A stretch of 64,000 nt of DNA from Bacteroidales bacterium. GTDB lineage: Bacteria; Bacteroidota; Bacteroidia; Bacteroidales; UBA10428. A program made the translations under genes and the position numbers. This document shows, in pieces, positions 26,833-36,191 of this stretch (within the stretch, counting starts at the first letter, position 1; every line of letters starts with the position of its first letter). The notes under the pieces were generated by a model. That model did not search any database, had not been told where the DNA came from, and was given only the letters and a program-made list of their open reading frames with translations. The stretch is taken from assembly GCA_016926235.1 (NCBI GenBank), contig JAFGOZ010000010.1, positions 62,001-126,000 on the forward strand. Reading direction: 5' to 3'.

Positions 26833-28830
26833 TTATTTTACAATAATAGCTTTTGAGAATGTACGATTATTGATATATGCATTACAAATATATACACCGT
26901 TAAGAATCCTGCTACCGTTATTATTGAAAAGATTCCAATTTATGGTTTGCTTACCTGCCGGATATTTATTATTCGCAACAGTGCATATCTCCTTTCCCTG
27001 AATATCATAAATTTTCACTACGACATTGGCAGGCTTGTCCAGGTCAATTTCTATGTTAGCATATTCAGTGCATGGATTAGGATAGAAATGCATAAGATTA
27101 TCTCCTCCCTTGATCCATTCAGTAACAGGCACCTCATCCTTGATAATTGAATCAGTGCTAAACTTCAGTCCATCCACACGGTTAGCAGAAATAATATAAG
27201 GAAGAGCAACATAGGGCTCTGCAATATTTAATGCAAAACTATAATCTCCGTTGTTATGATAGGTTTTCACCATTAAGGCATTATTTCCTTTTTTAATTCT
27301 AATATTTGCTGTATCATTTTCAATATAATTCTGACTTTCCGAATATGTGCGTGTACCGTTATACTCATAAACTTTCACACCATTAATATATACCCACATC
27401 GCTTCATCTGATCCAACCTGAAGTACAGCATCCTGATCCTGAGGAGCGTAAAAATAAGTGAATGCATAAGAAACAACATTTGAAGGATTGCTATAATAGC
27501 TTAAAAGATCAATCCGGTCATCGAAAAAGTAGGTAGGTTGTGACCATCCGTTTTCACCAGCTGCAGGTATATAAGTTGCTTCCCCTGTTATATGTTCAGT
27601 ACTAATGTTTCCAGTAAATGTCTGAGATAGCAACCATGTTCTGCAACTTTGACCAAAAATTCCGTTTTCAGAAGGATTTTGCTTTACCCTCTTTAATACA
27701 TCATTGATACTTGAACCATATATTTTAATCTTATCCGGATCATTGGTACCTAATCCAACCTTTTCAGCTAAGGTAATATGTGCAACATCATCAGGGTTAA
27801 CACCAAGAATTTTTGAACACACATGGTCTACTGCCACAGGATCTGCACCTGCAACAATAGTATTCATTCGTACTTGTCTGGATGGATTATATGATTTATA
27901 TTCCTCAAGAATCATCAGTGCATCTACAACAACGAAATCAATATCCGCAACCATACATAAATCAACAATTTCTTCTGTTGTCCATCTTCGTTGGTCAAGA
28001 TCATGGATCAATCCGGAAGGATAACTTGCTGTCCCTGCGGTTTTATTATAACCATAGTAACATCCGGGAGCCGTTCCAATCTGGTTTTTCAATGCATTGG
28101 TTATACCTGTATCATGAATCTTTAATACAGGAACCGTAATAAACACATCTGCTTCAATTTCCTTTTTATGAACATGATACTTGCCATCATGAGGGGCAGC
28201 CGTTGCCCCGTCCACATCAATTTCAATTAAATCAGATAAGGACTGGTTAAGGTTTAACAAACTAAAGTTGATTCCATTTAAATAGGGATCAGTAAGTAAA
28301 TCATTATAATCATTATTATCCCAAACACTTCCTGCTGTTTCCGGATCATCGTTCTCTCTTGCCGAGCCTTCGGCAATTAATATTTCAGCACCTCCGTTGG
28401 TGGCTTCATCAATTAATTTTATAAGGGCTTTCACTACCCTGACATCAGTATTTTCACCATCTCCTGATCCGCTGGTACCTCCAACAAGATTTACCTTAAT
28501 CATTACAAGGTCTCCAGAATCAACAACCCAATCAAGTCCTCCCTGAAGATCAATCGCCTTTCTTACCATATCTTCTACCTGCGCGTATGTCGGATCTGTA
28601 GCGCGACCTACAGGACTTGATAATCCATTATAATCAGATGGCACTATTGCTACTTTGGTAGTGGCAGCAGTGACTGCATCAAAATCAGATTCCAATCTAT
28701 ATGTTCCCTCTGCTGTAGAAGCTACAATAGAAGTACGAAAATCAAAAAATACAAAAATGGCTACTCCCAGCAGCAGAATGCTATTAATTATCCATCCTCT
28801 CATTAAACTTGTAGTTGCTTTCTTCATCAT
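26833..28830 (-). CDS. DUF362 protein with carbohydrate-binding-like domain and T9SS tail
   Basis: 665 residues. The N-terminal hydrophobic segment (about 12-32) is a signal or anchor. A DUF362 domain (about 58-395) includes DLVMIKVNLVGG, EILIAEGSARE, DVFITVPVLKIHDTGITNAL and GADPVAVDHVCSKILG. A beta-rich segment (about 415-555, FYAPQDQDAVLQVGSDEAMW then VYINGVKVYEYNG) resembles PA14 or galactose-binding sandwich folds. The C-terminus is a T9SS type A sorting domain (FYPNPCTEYANIEI to KAIIVK). DUF362 has no firmly established activity, and the cysteine clusters of its ferredoxin-fused relatives are absent. Export through T9SS implies an extracellular job, perhaps on polysaccharide. It is 10 bases downstream of the permease gene, so probably co-transcribed with it. 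Confidence 0.75.
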   Translation of the reverse strand: MMKKATTSLMRGWIINSILLLGVAIFVFFDFRTSIVASTAEGTYRLESDFDAVTAATTKVAIVPSDYNGLSSPVGRATDPTYAQVEDMVRKAIDLQGGLDWVVDSGDLVMIKVNLVGGTSGSGDGENTDVRVVKALIKLIDEATNGGAEILIAEGSARENDDPETAGSVWDNNDYNDLLTDPYLNGINFSLLNLNQSLSDLIEIDVDGATAAPHDGKYHVHKKEIEADVFITVPVLKIHDTGITNALKNQIGTAPGCYYGYNKTAGTASYPSGLIHDLDQRRWTTEEIVDLCMVADIDFVVVDALMILEEYKSYNPSRQVRMNTIVAGADPVAVDHVCSKILGVNPDDVAHITLAEKVGLGTNDPDKIKIYGSSINDVLKRVKQNPSENGIFGQSCRTWLLSQTFTGNISTEHITGEATYIPAAGENGWSQPTYFFDDRIDLLSYYSNPSNVVSYAFTYFYAPQDQDAVLQVGSDEAMWVYINGVKVYEYNGTRTYSESQNYIENDTANIRIKKGNNALMVKTYHNNGDYSFALNIAEPYVALPYIISANRVDGLKFSTDSIIKDEVPVTEWIKGGDNLMHFYPNPCTEYANIEIDLDKPANVVVKIYDIQGKEICTVANNKYPAGKQTINWNLFNNNGSRILNGVYICNAYINNRTFSKAIIVK

Positions 28831-28839
28831 TTCTTGGTT

Positions 28840-29790
28840 TTAATGAAATACAAATATAAATATGTTATAGACATATCCGAAGATAAATGCCCCTATTAAA
28901 CAACATAAAATATAAAAAATAAAGACTCTGCGATTATAGAGTGAATGGAGAATAACAAGGTTGGAAAGCCTTGTAGCAGGCCCGGAAATAAAAAATGCTA
29001 ATATTGCCCCCTGACTTAAACCTAACTCTGCAAGAGCTTGTACAAACGGAATAGCAGCTCCCCCGCAAACATAAAAAGGAATTCCTGCAAATACAGAAAG
29101 AATTACAGAGATCGTTTTATTTCCCTCAAAGAGATTGGGAATTACATCCGGAGAGGTAATAATTTTAATGAATGCAGCGAGTAAAATCGCAATAAAAAAA
29201 TAACGGCTAATATAACGACCCATCCTGTATAACTCCCACATGAATAACTTAAATGTCACTCTTTTTTTCTCAGAATTAAAAAAATCTGGATAATGTCTTA
29301 TAGAATTACTATTTTGCAGGGTTTCCTGTTTCAAATATCCTTTTTTCAGTAAAAATCTCGCCCCATATCCAACAAACAAACCAATTAAAAAAGCTGATAT
29401 TACGCGCATTATAGCCATTTCATATCCTAATGCACCGGCTGTAAGTAAAAATAAATTGGGATTGATCAGAGGTGAAGATACAAGAAATGCCAGAATAACC
29501 GGAAAGGGCACCCCGATATTAAGCAATGCAGCTGACATTGGCATTACCACATAACTACCCAGGGGTGAAACCACACCAAGCAGGGACGATAAAATTATAC
29601 TGGATTTTTTGTTATGGGTAAAAAACCCGGCCACCTTCTCTTTTGACAAATACAGCTTAAGAGCAACTGTAAGAAAAATGCCTATAATAAGATATGGCAA
29701 TAAATCAATAAATAAAACCCATGCTTCAATTAGTATTTCACGGGTCTTGCTATGCAGGAATACGTAATAAAGTTTTTCCAAACCGCTCAT
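28840..29790 (-). CDS. DUF318/YraQ-type permease
   Basis: 316 residues with about eight membrane helices and an internal duplication. The two halves carry SPLGSYVVMPMSAALL (about 85-100) and YVCGGAAIPFVQALAELG, each followed by a conserved polar helix (SSPLINPNLFLLT; SGPATRLSNLVIL). This is the DUF318 permease family, which includes ArsP organoarsenical exporters. The first motif lacks the cysteine usual in that place (G where C is expected), so arsenical transport is not supported. It lies between the GH28 and DUF362 genes on the same strand. The substrate is unknown. Confidence 0.75.
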   Translation of the reverse strand: MSGLEKLYYVFLHSKTREILIEAWVLFIDLLPYLIIGIFLTVALKLYLSKEKVAGFFTHNKKSSIILSSLLGVVSPLGSYVVMPMSAALLNIGVPFPVILAFLVSSPLINPNLFLLTAGALGYEMAIMRVISAFLIGLFVGYGARFLLKKGYLKQETLQNSNSIRHYPDFFNSEKKRVTFKLFMWELYRMGRYISRYFFIAILLAAFIKIITSPDVIPNLFEGNKTISVILSVFAGIPFYVCGGAAIPFVQALAELGLSQGAILAFFISGPATRLSNLVILHSLYNRRVFIFYILCCLIGAFIFGYVYNIFIFVFH

Positions 29791-29829
29791 ATGGTGCCAT
29801 CCCCTCCAAAAGGAAATGCTGAATAAGAA

Positions 29830-31266
29830 TCAATTAATAATTGTTTCTCCGTTGATTTTCACATTCACAAATTGAAGGTTTAGTGTATCTTCAATTATGT
29901 TAGAATTTTTAACATTCCTTAAATCCACATTCTCAATCTTTACATTTTGAATGGGAGATTGTTCAAGCCCAAGTATAATAATTCCTACAGGACTCATTTG
30001 ACTTGTTATATTAGAAATATGAATATCTTTCATAACAGGTATCTTCTCAAATGGTTCCCCATCATGTGCATATTTCATATTTAATACTATTACCCCTTTT
30101 GATACCTCTCCTACTTCAATGTTCCGAATATATATTTTTTCAATAACTCCACCCCGCGACTTGTTTGTTTTAATACGGATAGCGCGCTCAAGATTAGGAC
30201 TGCTCATTGTGCAATTTTCTGCAAAGATATTTTTTGCGCCACCGGAAATCTCACTACCAATAACAACACCCCCATGTCCATCTTTCATTTCACAATCTCG
30301 TATAACAACATTCTCACAAGGTATGCCTTTATTAAAACCGTCATGATTGCGTCCCGATTTTAATGCAATACAATCATCCCCTGTATCAAAATAACATCCT
30401 TGTATTAGAACGTTTTTACAAGCTTCAGGGTCACAACCATCAGAGTTTGGCCCATGACTGAATACCTTCACATCACGAATGGTCACATTTTCACATAACA
30501 CAGGGTTCATTACCCACATAGGAGAATTTTTTAACGTTACACCTTCAATAAGAACGTTTTTACATTTATAGGGCTGTAAAAATTGCGGCCTCAAATACAT
30601 TCCTTCTCCAAATATCCTTTCAGCTACCGGCACTCCTTCATGATTCATGCGAAATAATGTTGGCCTATAGGAGGGATCTTCTTGTTGTGGGGTTCCAGGC
30701 ACCCATCCATAATCTTCTCTGCCCTTCCATGGCCACCAATTATCCGGTCCGGCCATTCCATCGAGGGTACCCTTGCCTGTTATAGCAATATTTTCCTTTT
30801 CAAAAGCATACACCAAAGGAGAAAAGTTCATACATTCCACACCTTCCCATCTGGTAAAAACAAGAGGTGTATAATCTTTAGGGTCTGTACTAAACTTTAT
30901 AACTGCACCCTCTTCCAGGTAAAGGTTAATATTGCTTTCCATATGAATAGGTCCGGTTAAAAATTCCCCTGCCGGGACCAGAACTTTTCCTCCACCCTCT
31001 GCTGCACATTTTTCAATGGCCTTTTTAAACCCTTCCGAACAATTTGTCTTCCCATCTCCTATAGCCCCAAAATCTTGAATATTATATACCTTATCCTGAA
31101 ACTCAGGTATGGTTATATTCGCTACTATATCATCAGCCATTTTCCATATCGCTTCTTCCTGACTAATATCGGTATCAACTTTTTTACTCCCACAATATGA
31201 AAAAATCAATATTGACGCGATCAGTAGTATACCCCCTCTGATTTTCCAGCATTTATTCCAATCCAT
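29830..31266 (-). CDS. GH28 polygalacturonase-family lipoprotein
   Basis: 478 residues. The lipoprotein signal ends LIFSYC-GSKK, so it is membrane-anchored at the periplasm or surface. The opening strand IQDFGAIGDGKTNCSEGF starts the right-handed beta-helix. All GH28 catalytic motifs are present: NSD with Asp276, GDD with Asp297/Asp298, GHGG with His331, and IRIK for substrate binding. GH28 enzymes hydrolyse alpha-1,4-galacturonan or rhamnogalacturonan with inversion. The NSD variant in place of NTD and the internal residues suggest an exo- or rhamnogalacturonan-type enzyme, not proven. It is the downstream neighbour of a second GH28 gene, 67 bases away, in the SusCD-led locus. Confidence 0.9.
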   Translation of the reverse strand: MDWNKCWKIRGGILLIASILIFSYCGSKKVDTDISQEEAIWKMADDIVANITIPEFQDKVYNIQDFGAIGDGKTNCSEGFKKAIEKCAAEGGGKVLVPAGEFLTGPIHMESNINLYLEEGAVIKFSTDPKDYTPLVFTRWEGVECMNFSPLVYAFEKENIAITGKGTLDGMAGPDNWWPWKGREDYGWVPGTPQQEDPSYRPTLFRMNHEGVPVAERIFGEGMYLRPQFLQPYKCKNVLIEGVTLKNSPMWVMNPVLCENVTIRDVKVFSHGPNSDGCDPEACKNVLIQGCYFDTGDDCIALKSGRNHDGFNKGIPCENVVIRDCEMKDGHGGVVIGSEISGGAKNIFAENCTMSSPNLERAIRIKTNKSRGGVIEKIYIRNIEVGEVSKGVIVLNMKYAHDGEPFEKIPVMKDIHISNITSQMSPVGIIILGLEQSPIQNVKIENVDLRNVKNSNIIEDTLNLQFVNVKINGETIIN

Positions 31267-31333
31267 ATTTTTTCTTTATTATTTATTTAAACCCTCTGTA
31301 TTATCCTTCTGTTCTCATTTTTTTAAATAATAT

Positions 31334-33028
31334 CTAATAGAACTTTACTGCTTTAAAATTGGCCGAATTGATAACATCAATCTGGTCAGAATTAAAAGAA
31401 CCCTTATCTAAGAAAATACTATCTGATATACTTCCTGATATCTCTAATATTTTGGGATGATTTGAAAGAATGGAAACATTTGATAATTGAATATTTTTTG
31501 AATCCAACACCTTTATTGGCATCTTGTCTTCTCTTACCGTTGCTGAGTGCATATTATCAACCTTAATATTACTTGAATAATTCACTCTAAGTAAAGATGT
31601 AGATATGGGTTCAATATAAATCTTATCCAGATAGATATTTCTGGCATCATTGATTTCTATTCCTTTATCAGCTACAATATTAATTGAATCAAAGTATACA
31701 TTACTGATCATCATCTCCGGAATACCTAATAATTGTATAGCATTACGTTTGGAGTACTTGCAGGTTACATTTTTTATGTGTATATTTTCTATTCGCGGTG
31801 TTGTTTCATCTACATCCATTTCAGGAAGCCTCTTTCCGCTATATAGCAAATTTAAACGTATCGCTTCTTTCTCGATAGTATCTGCCTGCATATTTTCGTA
31901 CCAGCAATTCCTAACAAAGCCGCCTCTGCCACGTTCAGCCTTTATTCGTATAATCCTTTCGGTACCAAAAAAATTACAATTATATGCATATACGTTTTGC
32001 ACTCCTCCTGATATCTCGCTTCCAATTACCACACCACCATGGCCTTTATAGCCCGTTACATTTCGAACTATCACATTCTCAGTGCTCATACCAACTCTCC
32101 TGCCATCCTTATTTTTGCCAGATTTAATTGCAATACAGTCGTCCCCTGTATCAAGTATTGAATTTTCTATTAACACATTTTTGCTCGAACTGGGATTTAC
32201 ACCGTCACCATTGGGAGTATGTCCATAGTCTCCGAAAGTTTCTATATTTATATTTCGTATAACTACATTTTCGCAATATGTCGGTGTTATAGTCCAAAAA
32301 GCTCCATACTTAAATGTAACCCCTTCAATCCAGATATTTTTACATCGAACAGGGGCAACAAATGGCGGGCATAAAAACTTATAACCGAGGCTGTCAAAAA
32401 TCCGGTCCTGAACCGGGATCCCTTCTTCACCCATTTTTTGTAATCTTTTTACAGATCCACTATAATATTTTTGTTTCTCGGTAAACCGGTAATCCCACCA
32501 GGCTTTACCTTGTCCATGAAATTCCCCCTTACCGGTTATCGCGATATTCTCTTTATCTATTGCATATATAAAAGGTGAATATGAATACACCTCAATACCT
32601 TCGTGTCTCCATAGTACTGCTGGTAAATAGTCTTCAAAATTCTGACTAAATATTACCTGTGCACCTTCCTCCAGATACAAATTGATATTACTCTCCAAAT
32701 GAATTGGTCCAGTTAGCCAAATACCCTCGGGAATAACCACAATCCCACCACCATTTCTGCTCGCCTCTGCAATAGTTTCTTTAATGGCTTCTGTACAATC
32801 TAATTTTCCTCCGTTTTGCGCTCCATATCCAAGAATTGAATACCTTTTATTAGGAATATTTGGAACTTGTATTGCAGGAAAACTAAAAGGAGCTATTATT
32901 GTATCCGGATACTTAAAATTTTCGATAACAGCAATTACTCCATTTGAAGATTCCGGAACACTTTTACACCCAAAAAATATACTTGGGATAATAAAAACCA
33001 AAATAAATTTTATCATTCTTCTCATCAT
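31334..33028 (-). CDS. GH28-family lipoprotein, longer form
   Basis: 564 residues. The lipoprotein signal ends PSIFFGC. The beta-helix begins RYSILGYGAQNGGKLDC. The catalytic motifs are NGD with Asp275, GDD with Asp296/Asp297, GHGG with His330 and IRIK. It shares the core with the next gene (NLYLEEGA, ENIAITGKG, GGVVIGSEISGG), which points to an old tandem duplication. It has about 90 extra C-terminal residues of continuing beta-helix turns (NIYLDKIYIEP, NIQLSNVSIL). It probably hydrolyses pectic backbone oligosaccharides at the outer membrane or periplasm. It starts 10 bases after the GH105 gene, so it is in the same operon. Confidence 0.88.
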   Translation of the reverse strand: MMRRMIKFILVFIIPSIFFGCKSVPESSNGVIAVIENFKYPDTIIAPFSFPAIQVPNIPNKRYSILGYGAQNGGKLDCTEAIKETIAEASRNGGGIVVIPEGIWLTGPIHLESNINLYLEEGAQVIFSQNFEDYLPAVLWRHEGIEVYSYSPFIYAIDKENIAITGKGEFHGQGKAWWDYRFTEKQKYYSGSVKRLQKMGEEGIPVQDRIFDSLGYKFLCPPFVAPVRCKNIWIEGVTFKYGAFWTITPTYCENVVIRNINIETFGDYGHTPNGDGVNPSSSKNVLIENSILDTGDDCIAIKSGKNKDGRRVGMSTENVIVRNVTGYKGHGGVVIGSEISGGVQNVYAYNCNFFGTERIIRIKAERGRGGFVRNCWYENMQADTIEKEAIRLNLLYSGKRLPEMDVDETTPRIENIHIKNVTCKYSKRNAIQLLGIPEMMISNVYFDSINIVADKGIEINDARNIYLDKIYIEPISTSLLRVNYSSNIKVDNMHSATVREDKMPIKVLDSKNIQLSNVSILSNHPKILEISGSISDSIFLDKGSFNSDQIDVINSANFKAVKFY

Positions 33029-33037
33029 AATTCAGTC

Positions 33038-34279
33038 TTAATTAGTCATTTCTTCATACATTATACTCGCCATTATAAATGGCCCTGTGGCCTTAGGATC
33101 ATTGTCACGTTTTCTTTCATTTATATAATACTCATATGTACCATCTCTGTATGGATTCCCTCCCAATCCTGCACCTGCACAAACCGGAGTTATAATGATC
33201 CTTCCGTCAGGTTCAACCTTAATCAGATGTTCAATCATGCCTTTGTAGGCTTTTTCAGCTATTGGCATATACGTATCCTTATCTATATAACCATTTTTTA
33301 TAGCTTTTAAGTAGAAATAAATAAACATTGCTGTTGCAGATCCCTCCAGGTAATTACCCTCTCTGTTGGGATAATTTAATACCTGCCACCAGGTACCGGT
33401 TTCTTCATCCTGTACCTTTGCAATAGCTACTGCCAGTCTGTTAATGATGGCTATAACACTATCTCTTCCGGGATAATTAGCAGGAATATAGTCAAGTATA
33501 TCGGTTAAAGCCATCGCGTACCAGCCAAGTCCCCTCCCCCAAAATTGACTTGCCATACCTGTTTCGGGATCACACCATTTCTGTTGTTTACTTTCATCCC
33601 ATGCGTGGTATAATAATCCTGTTTTAGGATCACGTGCTTTGCTTTCCAATAAAGTAAACTGATGTATTACATCAGCAAACTCTTTCGGGTCTCCAAATTC
33701 TTCAATATACTGAGCATAAAATGGCGATCCCATATATAAACCGTCAAGCCACATCTGGTATGGATAAATTCGTTTATGCCAAAAACCATTGCTTTTTGTC
33801 CGCGGATGACCGTCTAACTGCTTTCTTTGTGAATCTGCAGCTACTTTATATCTTTCATCCTTTTCCTTATCATATAGTAAAAACAGGATCTTACCTGCAT
33901 TGATATGGTCTATATTATACTCTGATATGCGATAATTGGCTATTATACCGTTCGAATCAATGATCTCATCGGCATATTCCTTAACGTATTGGTAATACTT
34001 TTCATCATTTGTAGCCAGATAAAGCTTTTGAAAGGCTAAAGCAACCAGACCATTTGTATATACCCATTTCAATCCGCCCTCTTCACCATCCATATCAATA
34101 AGATGGGGATAATCAGCCATAAGGGTCTCTGCCATTCTCTGCGACCACGGCAAACTTTCAGACACAATAGTATCATTTTGAGTAGAAATATTATCAGCTT
34201 CTCCACCTGTTTTACTTTTACAGGATAAGAATACGAAGAAAATTAGTAAAAGAAGTACAAATTTAAGCTTTGAATTCAT
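33038..34279 (-). CDS. GH105 unsaturated rhamnogalacturonyl hydrolase, lipoprotein
   Basis: 413 residues from the preferred ATG at 34279, which begins a lipoprotein signal (MNSKLKFVLLLLIFFVFLSC). The longer frame from 34333 would overlap the previous gene and bury the signal. GH105 (YteR/YesR-like, (alpha/alpha)6 barrel) removes the delta-4,5-unsaturated uronic acid left at the non-reducing end after pectate or rhamnogalacturonan lyase action. Motifs are HKRIYPYQMWLDGLYMGSPF with the catalytic Asp (about residue 179), WGRGLGWYAMAL and CAGAGLGGNPYRDGTYEYY. It lies just downstream of a second GH105 gene and upstream of two GH28 genes. Confidence 0.9.
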   Translation of the reverse strand: MNSKLKFVLLLLIFFVFLSCKSKTGGEADNISTQNDTIVSESLPWSQRMAETLMADYPHLIDMDGEEGGLKWVYTNGLVALAFQKLYLATNDEKYYQYVKEYADEIIDSNGIIANYRISEYNIDHINAGKILFLLYDKEKDERYKVAADSQRKQLDGHPRTKSNGFWHKRIYPYQMWLDGLYMGSPFYAQYIEEFGDPKEFADVIHQFTLLESKARDPKTGLLYHAWDESKQQKWCDPETGMASQFWGRGLGWYAMALTDILDYIPANYPGRDSVIAIINRLAVAIAKVQDEETGTWWQVLNYPNREGNYLEGSATAMFIYFYLKAIKNGYIDKDTYMPIAEKAYKGMIEHLIKVEPDGRIIITPVCAGAGLGGNPYRDGTYEYYINERKRDNDPKATGPFIMASIMYEEMTN

Positions 34280-34308
34280 AGGTTTAGGTTTGTAGTTTGT
34301 TTGGTTTG

Positions 34309-36033
34309 TTATTGTTTTAATAGTTTTTCGCAAAAAACTTCATTATTCATTTCAATCTTTATAAAATACAAGCCCTGCTGCAACAAAGGGAGATCAAATT
34401 TAATAAAATGATTCCCTTTTACCAAAATTCCTTTGTTCTCAAGAAATATGAGTTGTCCCTGACTTGAGTAAAGTCCTGCAGATATTTCTGAATTTTCATT
34501 TAAATTCATGTTCACTATTAAGTATTCTTTTAAAGGATTCGGAAAAACTTTAATAGCAGGTTGTTGGGTTAATGAATTTTGCACATCTGTTGGTCCTGGA
34601 ACCTGAACCAGCATAGAATTTGAAAAAACGGATGTATCCGTAGAATTAAATGCACAGATTTTATAATAATATTTGCAAAAAGGTTCAATATAATTATCTG
34701 TAAAATAGTTAATATTACTATCTATCTGAAAGATCATAGTATTATCAGCAGTATCTGTTCTATAAAGCAAAAAACCCGATTCGTTATCCGAATTATCTGT
34801 CCATTTAACGATAACAGAATCGCTGGTAAGAGTATCCAACATTAGGTTGGATGGAGGTGGTATTATGTTTTCAATTTCCAGACTTGCCAGAATGAATGGA
34901 CCTAAACCCTTCCCATCATTCGTTCTATAATAAGTTTCATAGATATAATAATGGTAGGTTCCATCTCTAGTCGGTCCCAAGCCCGCAGTAGCGCATGTTT
35001 TCGTCAGATTGATTGTGCTATCCGGGAGTGTTAATGTAATAAATTGATCAAGAATTCCACTATATGCTTTCTTTGCAACATCAATATATGAATGGTCAAT
35101 ATAACCCATTCTCACAGCCTTTGCTAATGCATAAGTTATCATACATGATACTGACGATTCGAGGTAATTATTCACACTGTCTCCTTTATCTACCACCTGA
35201 TACCAGCAACCTGTAGTTGAATCCTGATATATTTCCATACCTTCAGCCAACCTGTTTAAAACATCAATAACAGAATCCCGACCGGAGTAATTAGCCGGCA
35301 AATAATCCAATACATCAACTATAGCCATAGCATACCAGCCTATAGCTCTACCCCAGAAACTGGGTGAGCAGCCCGTCACAGGATCAGCCCAGGATTGTAC
35401 ACCGCTTTCATCCCAACCATGATAAAACAAACCTTTTGTTGAGTTATAACTATGTTTATCCATTAAAACTATTTGTTTTACCACATCACTAAAATACTGA
35501 GTGTCATTAAATACTTTATTATACTCTGAATAAAAAGGACTCCCCATATATAATCCATCTAACCACATTTGAGAAGGATAGACTTTTTTATGCCAGAATC
35601 CTCCTTCAGATGTTCTGGGATGAGTAGCCAATTGCTGACGTATATGTTCTGCAGCAGTGCTGTATTTTGCTTCACCCGTTTGGTTAAACAAAAACAAAAC
35701 TGCACAGCCCTCCTTAACTTCATCAATATTATAGTCAGATAGAGTATAGCCATTTATTGATCCATTTGAATTTACAACATTGTCAACTGTATTTTTTAAA
35801 TAGGTATAGTATACGCTATCTCCTGTGGATATCCACAGCTCCTGAAATCCTTTCATTACAGTCCCTGTAACATAGTCCCAACTCCCATAGCCCAAGGGAC
35901 TTCTTTGTATAATAGAATTTGCCATCCATTTTGAATAGCGATTATCATATTGCCCCAATGACGACACATTCCCAATGATAAAAAGAAATAATACCCATTT
36001 AAGGTTTTTGAAACAAGCAGAATTCTTCCTCAT
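34309..36033 (-). CDS. GH105 hydrolase with FnIII domain and T9SS sorting tail
   Basis: 574 residues. A signal peptide ends near NVSSLGQ. The GH105 barrel (about 30-385) has HKKVYPSQMWLDGLYMGSPF with the catalytic Asp159, WGRAIGWYAMAI and CATAGLGPTRDGTYHYY. A fibronectin type III domain follows (about 390-480, SDSVIVKWTDNSDNESGF), then a T9SS type A sorting domain (VFPNPLKEYLIVNM to CEKLLKQ). The barrel is close to that of the next gene, but this copy is exported through T9SS while the other is a lipoprotein. The pair therefore seems to divide one activity between outside and periplasm. No lyase gene to make its substrate is visible here. Confidence 0.9.
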   Translation of the reverse strand: MRKNSACFKNLKWVLFLFIIGNVSSLGQYDNRYSKWMANSIIQRSPLGYGSWDYVTGTVMKGFQELWISTGDSVYYTYLKNTVDNVVNSNGSINGYTLSDYNIDEVKEGCAVLFLFNQTGEAKYSTAAEHIRQQLATHPRTSEGGFWHKKVYPSQMWLDGLYMGSPFYSEYNKVFNDTQYFSDVVKQIVLMDKHSYNSTKGLFYHGWDESGVQSWADPVTGCSPSFWGRAIGWYAMAIVDVLDYLPANYSGRDSVIDVLNRLAEGMEIYQDSTTGCWYQVVDKGDSVNNYLESSVSCMITYALAKAVRMGYIDHSYIDVAKKAYSGILDQFITLTLPDSTINLTKTCATAGLGPTRDGTYHYYIYETYYRTNDGKGLGPFILASLEIENIIPPPSNLMLDTLTSDSVIVKWTDNSDNESGFLLYRTDTADNTMIFQIDSNINYFTDNYIEPFCKYYYKICAFNSTDTSVFSNSMLVQVPGPTDVQNSLTQQPAIKVFPNPLKEYLIVNMNLNENSEISAGLYSSQGQLIFLENKGILVKGNHFIKFDLPLLQQGLYFIKIEMNNEVFCEKLLKQ

Positions 36034-36191
36034 AAAAATTACTTTTTATGTTGATTTACGATTTATTAGTGAAGATGTGGGTATTATTTTCTGGCTCGCA
36101 AGATAAAAAAATATTTTTTTTTAACATGATAAAAGGAAGAAATTATTCTTATTGATGAAGACTTTATTTTTTGTCAATAAAGTTGTGTTTT

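Noticed and set aside
28840..29790. Arsenical exporter ArsP
   Set aside because: The first cysteine motif is missing and no ars genes are adjacent.
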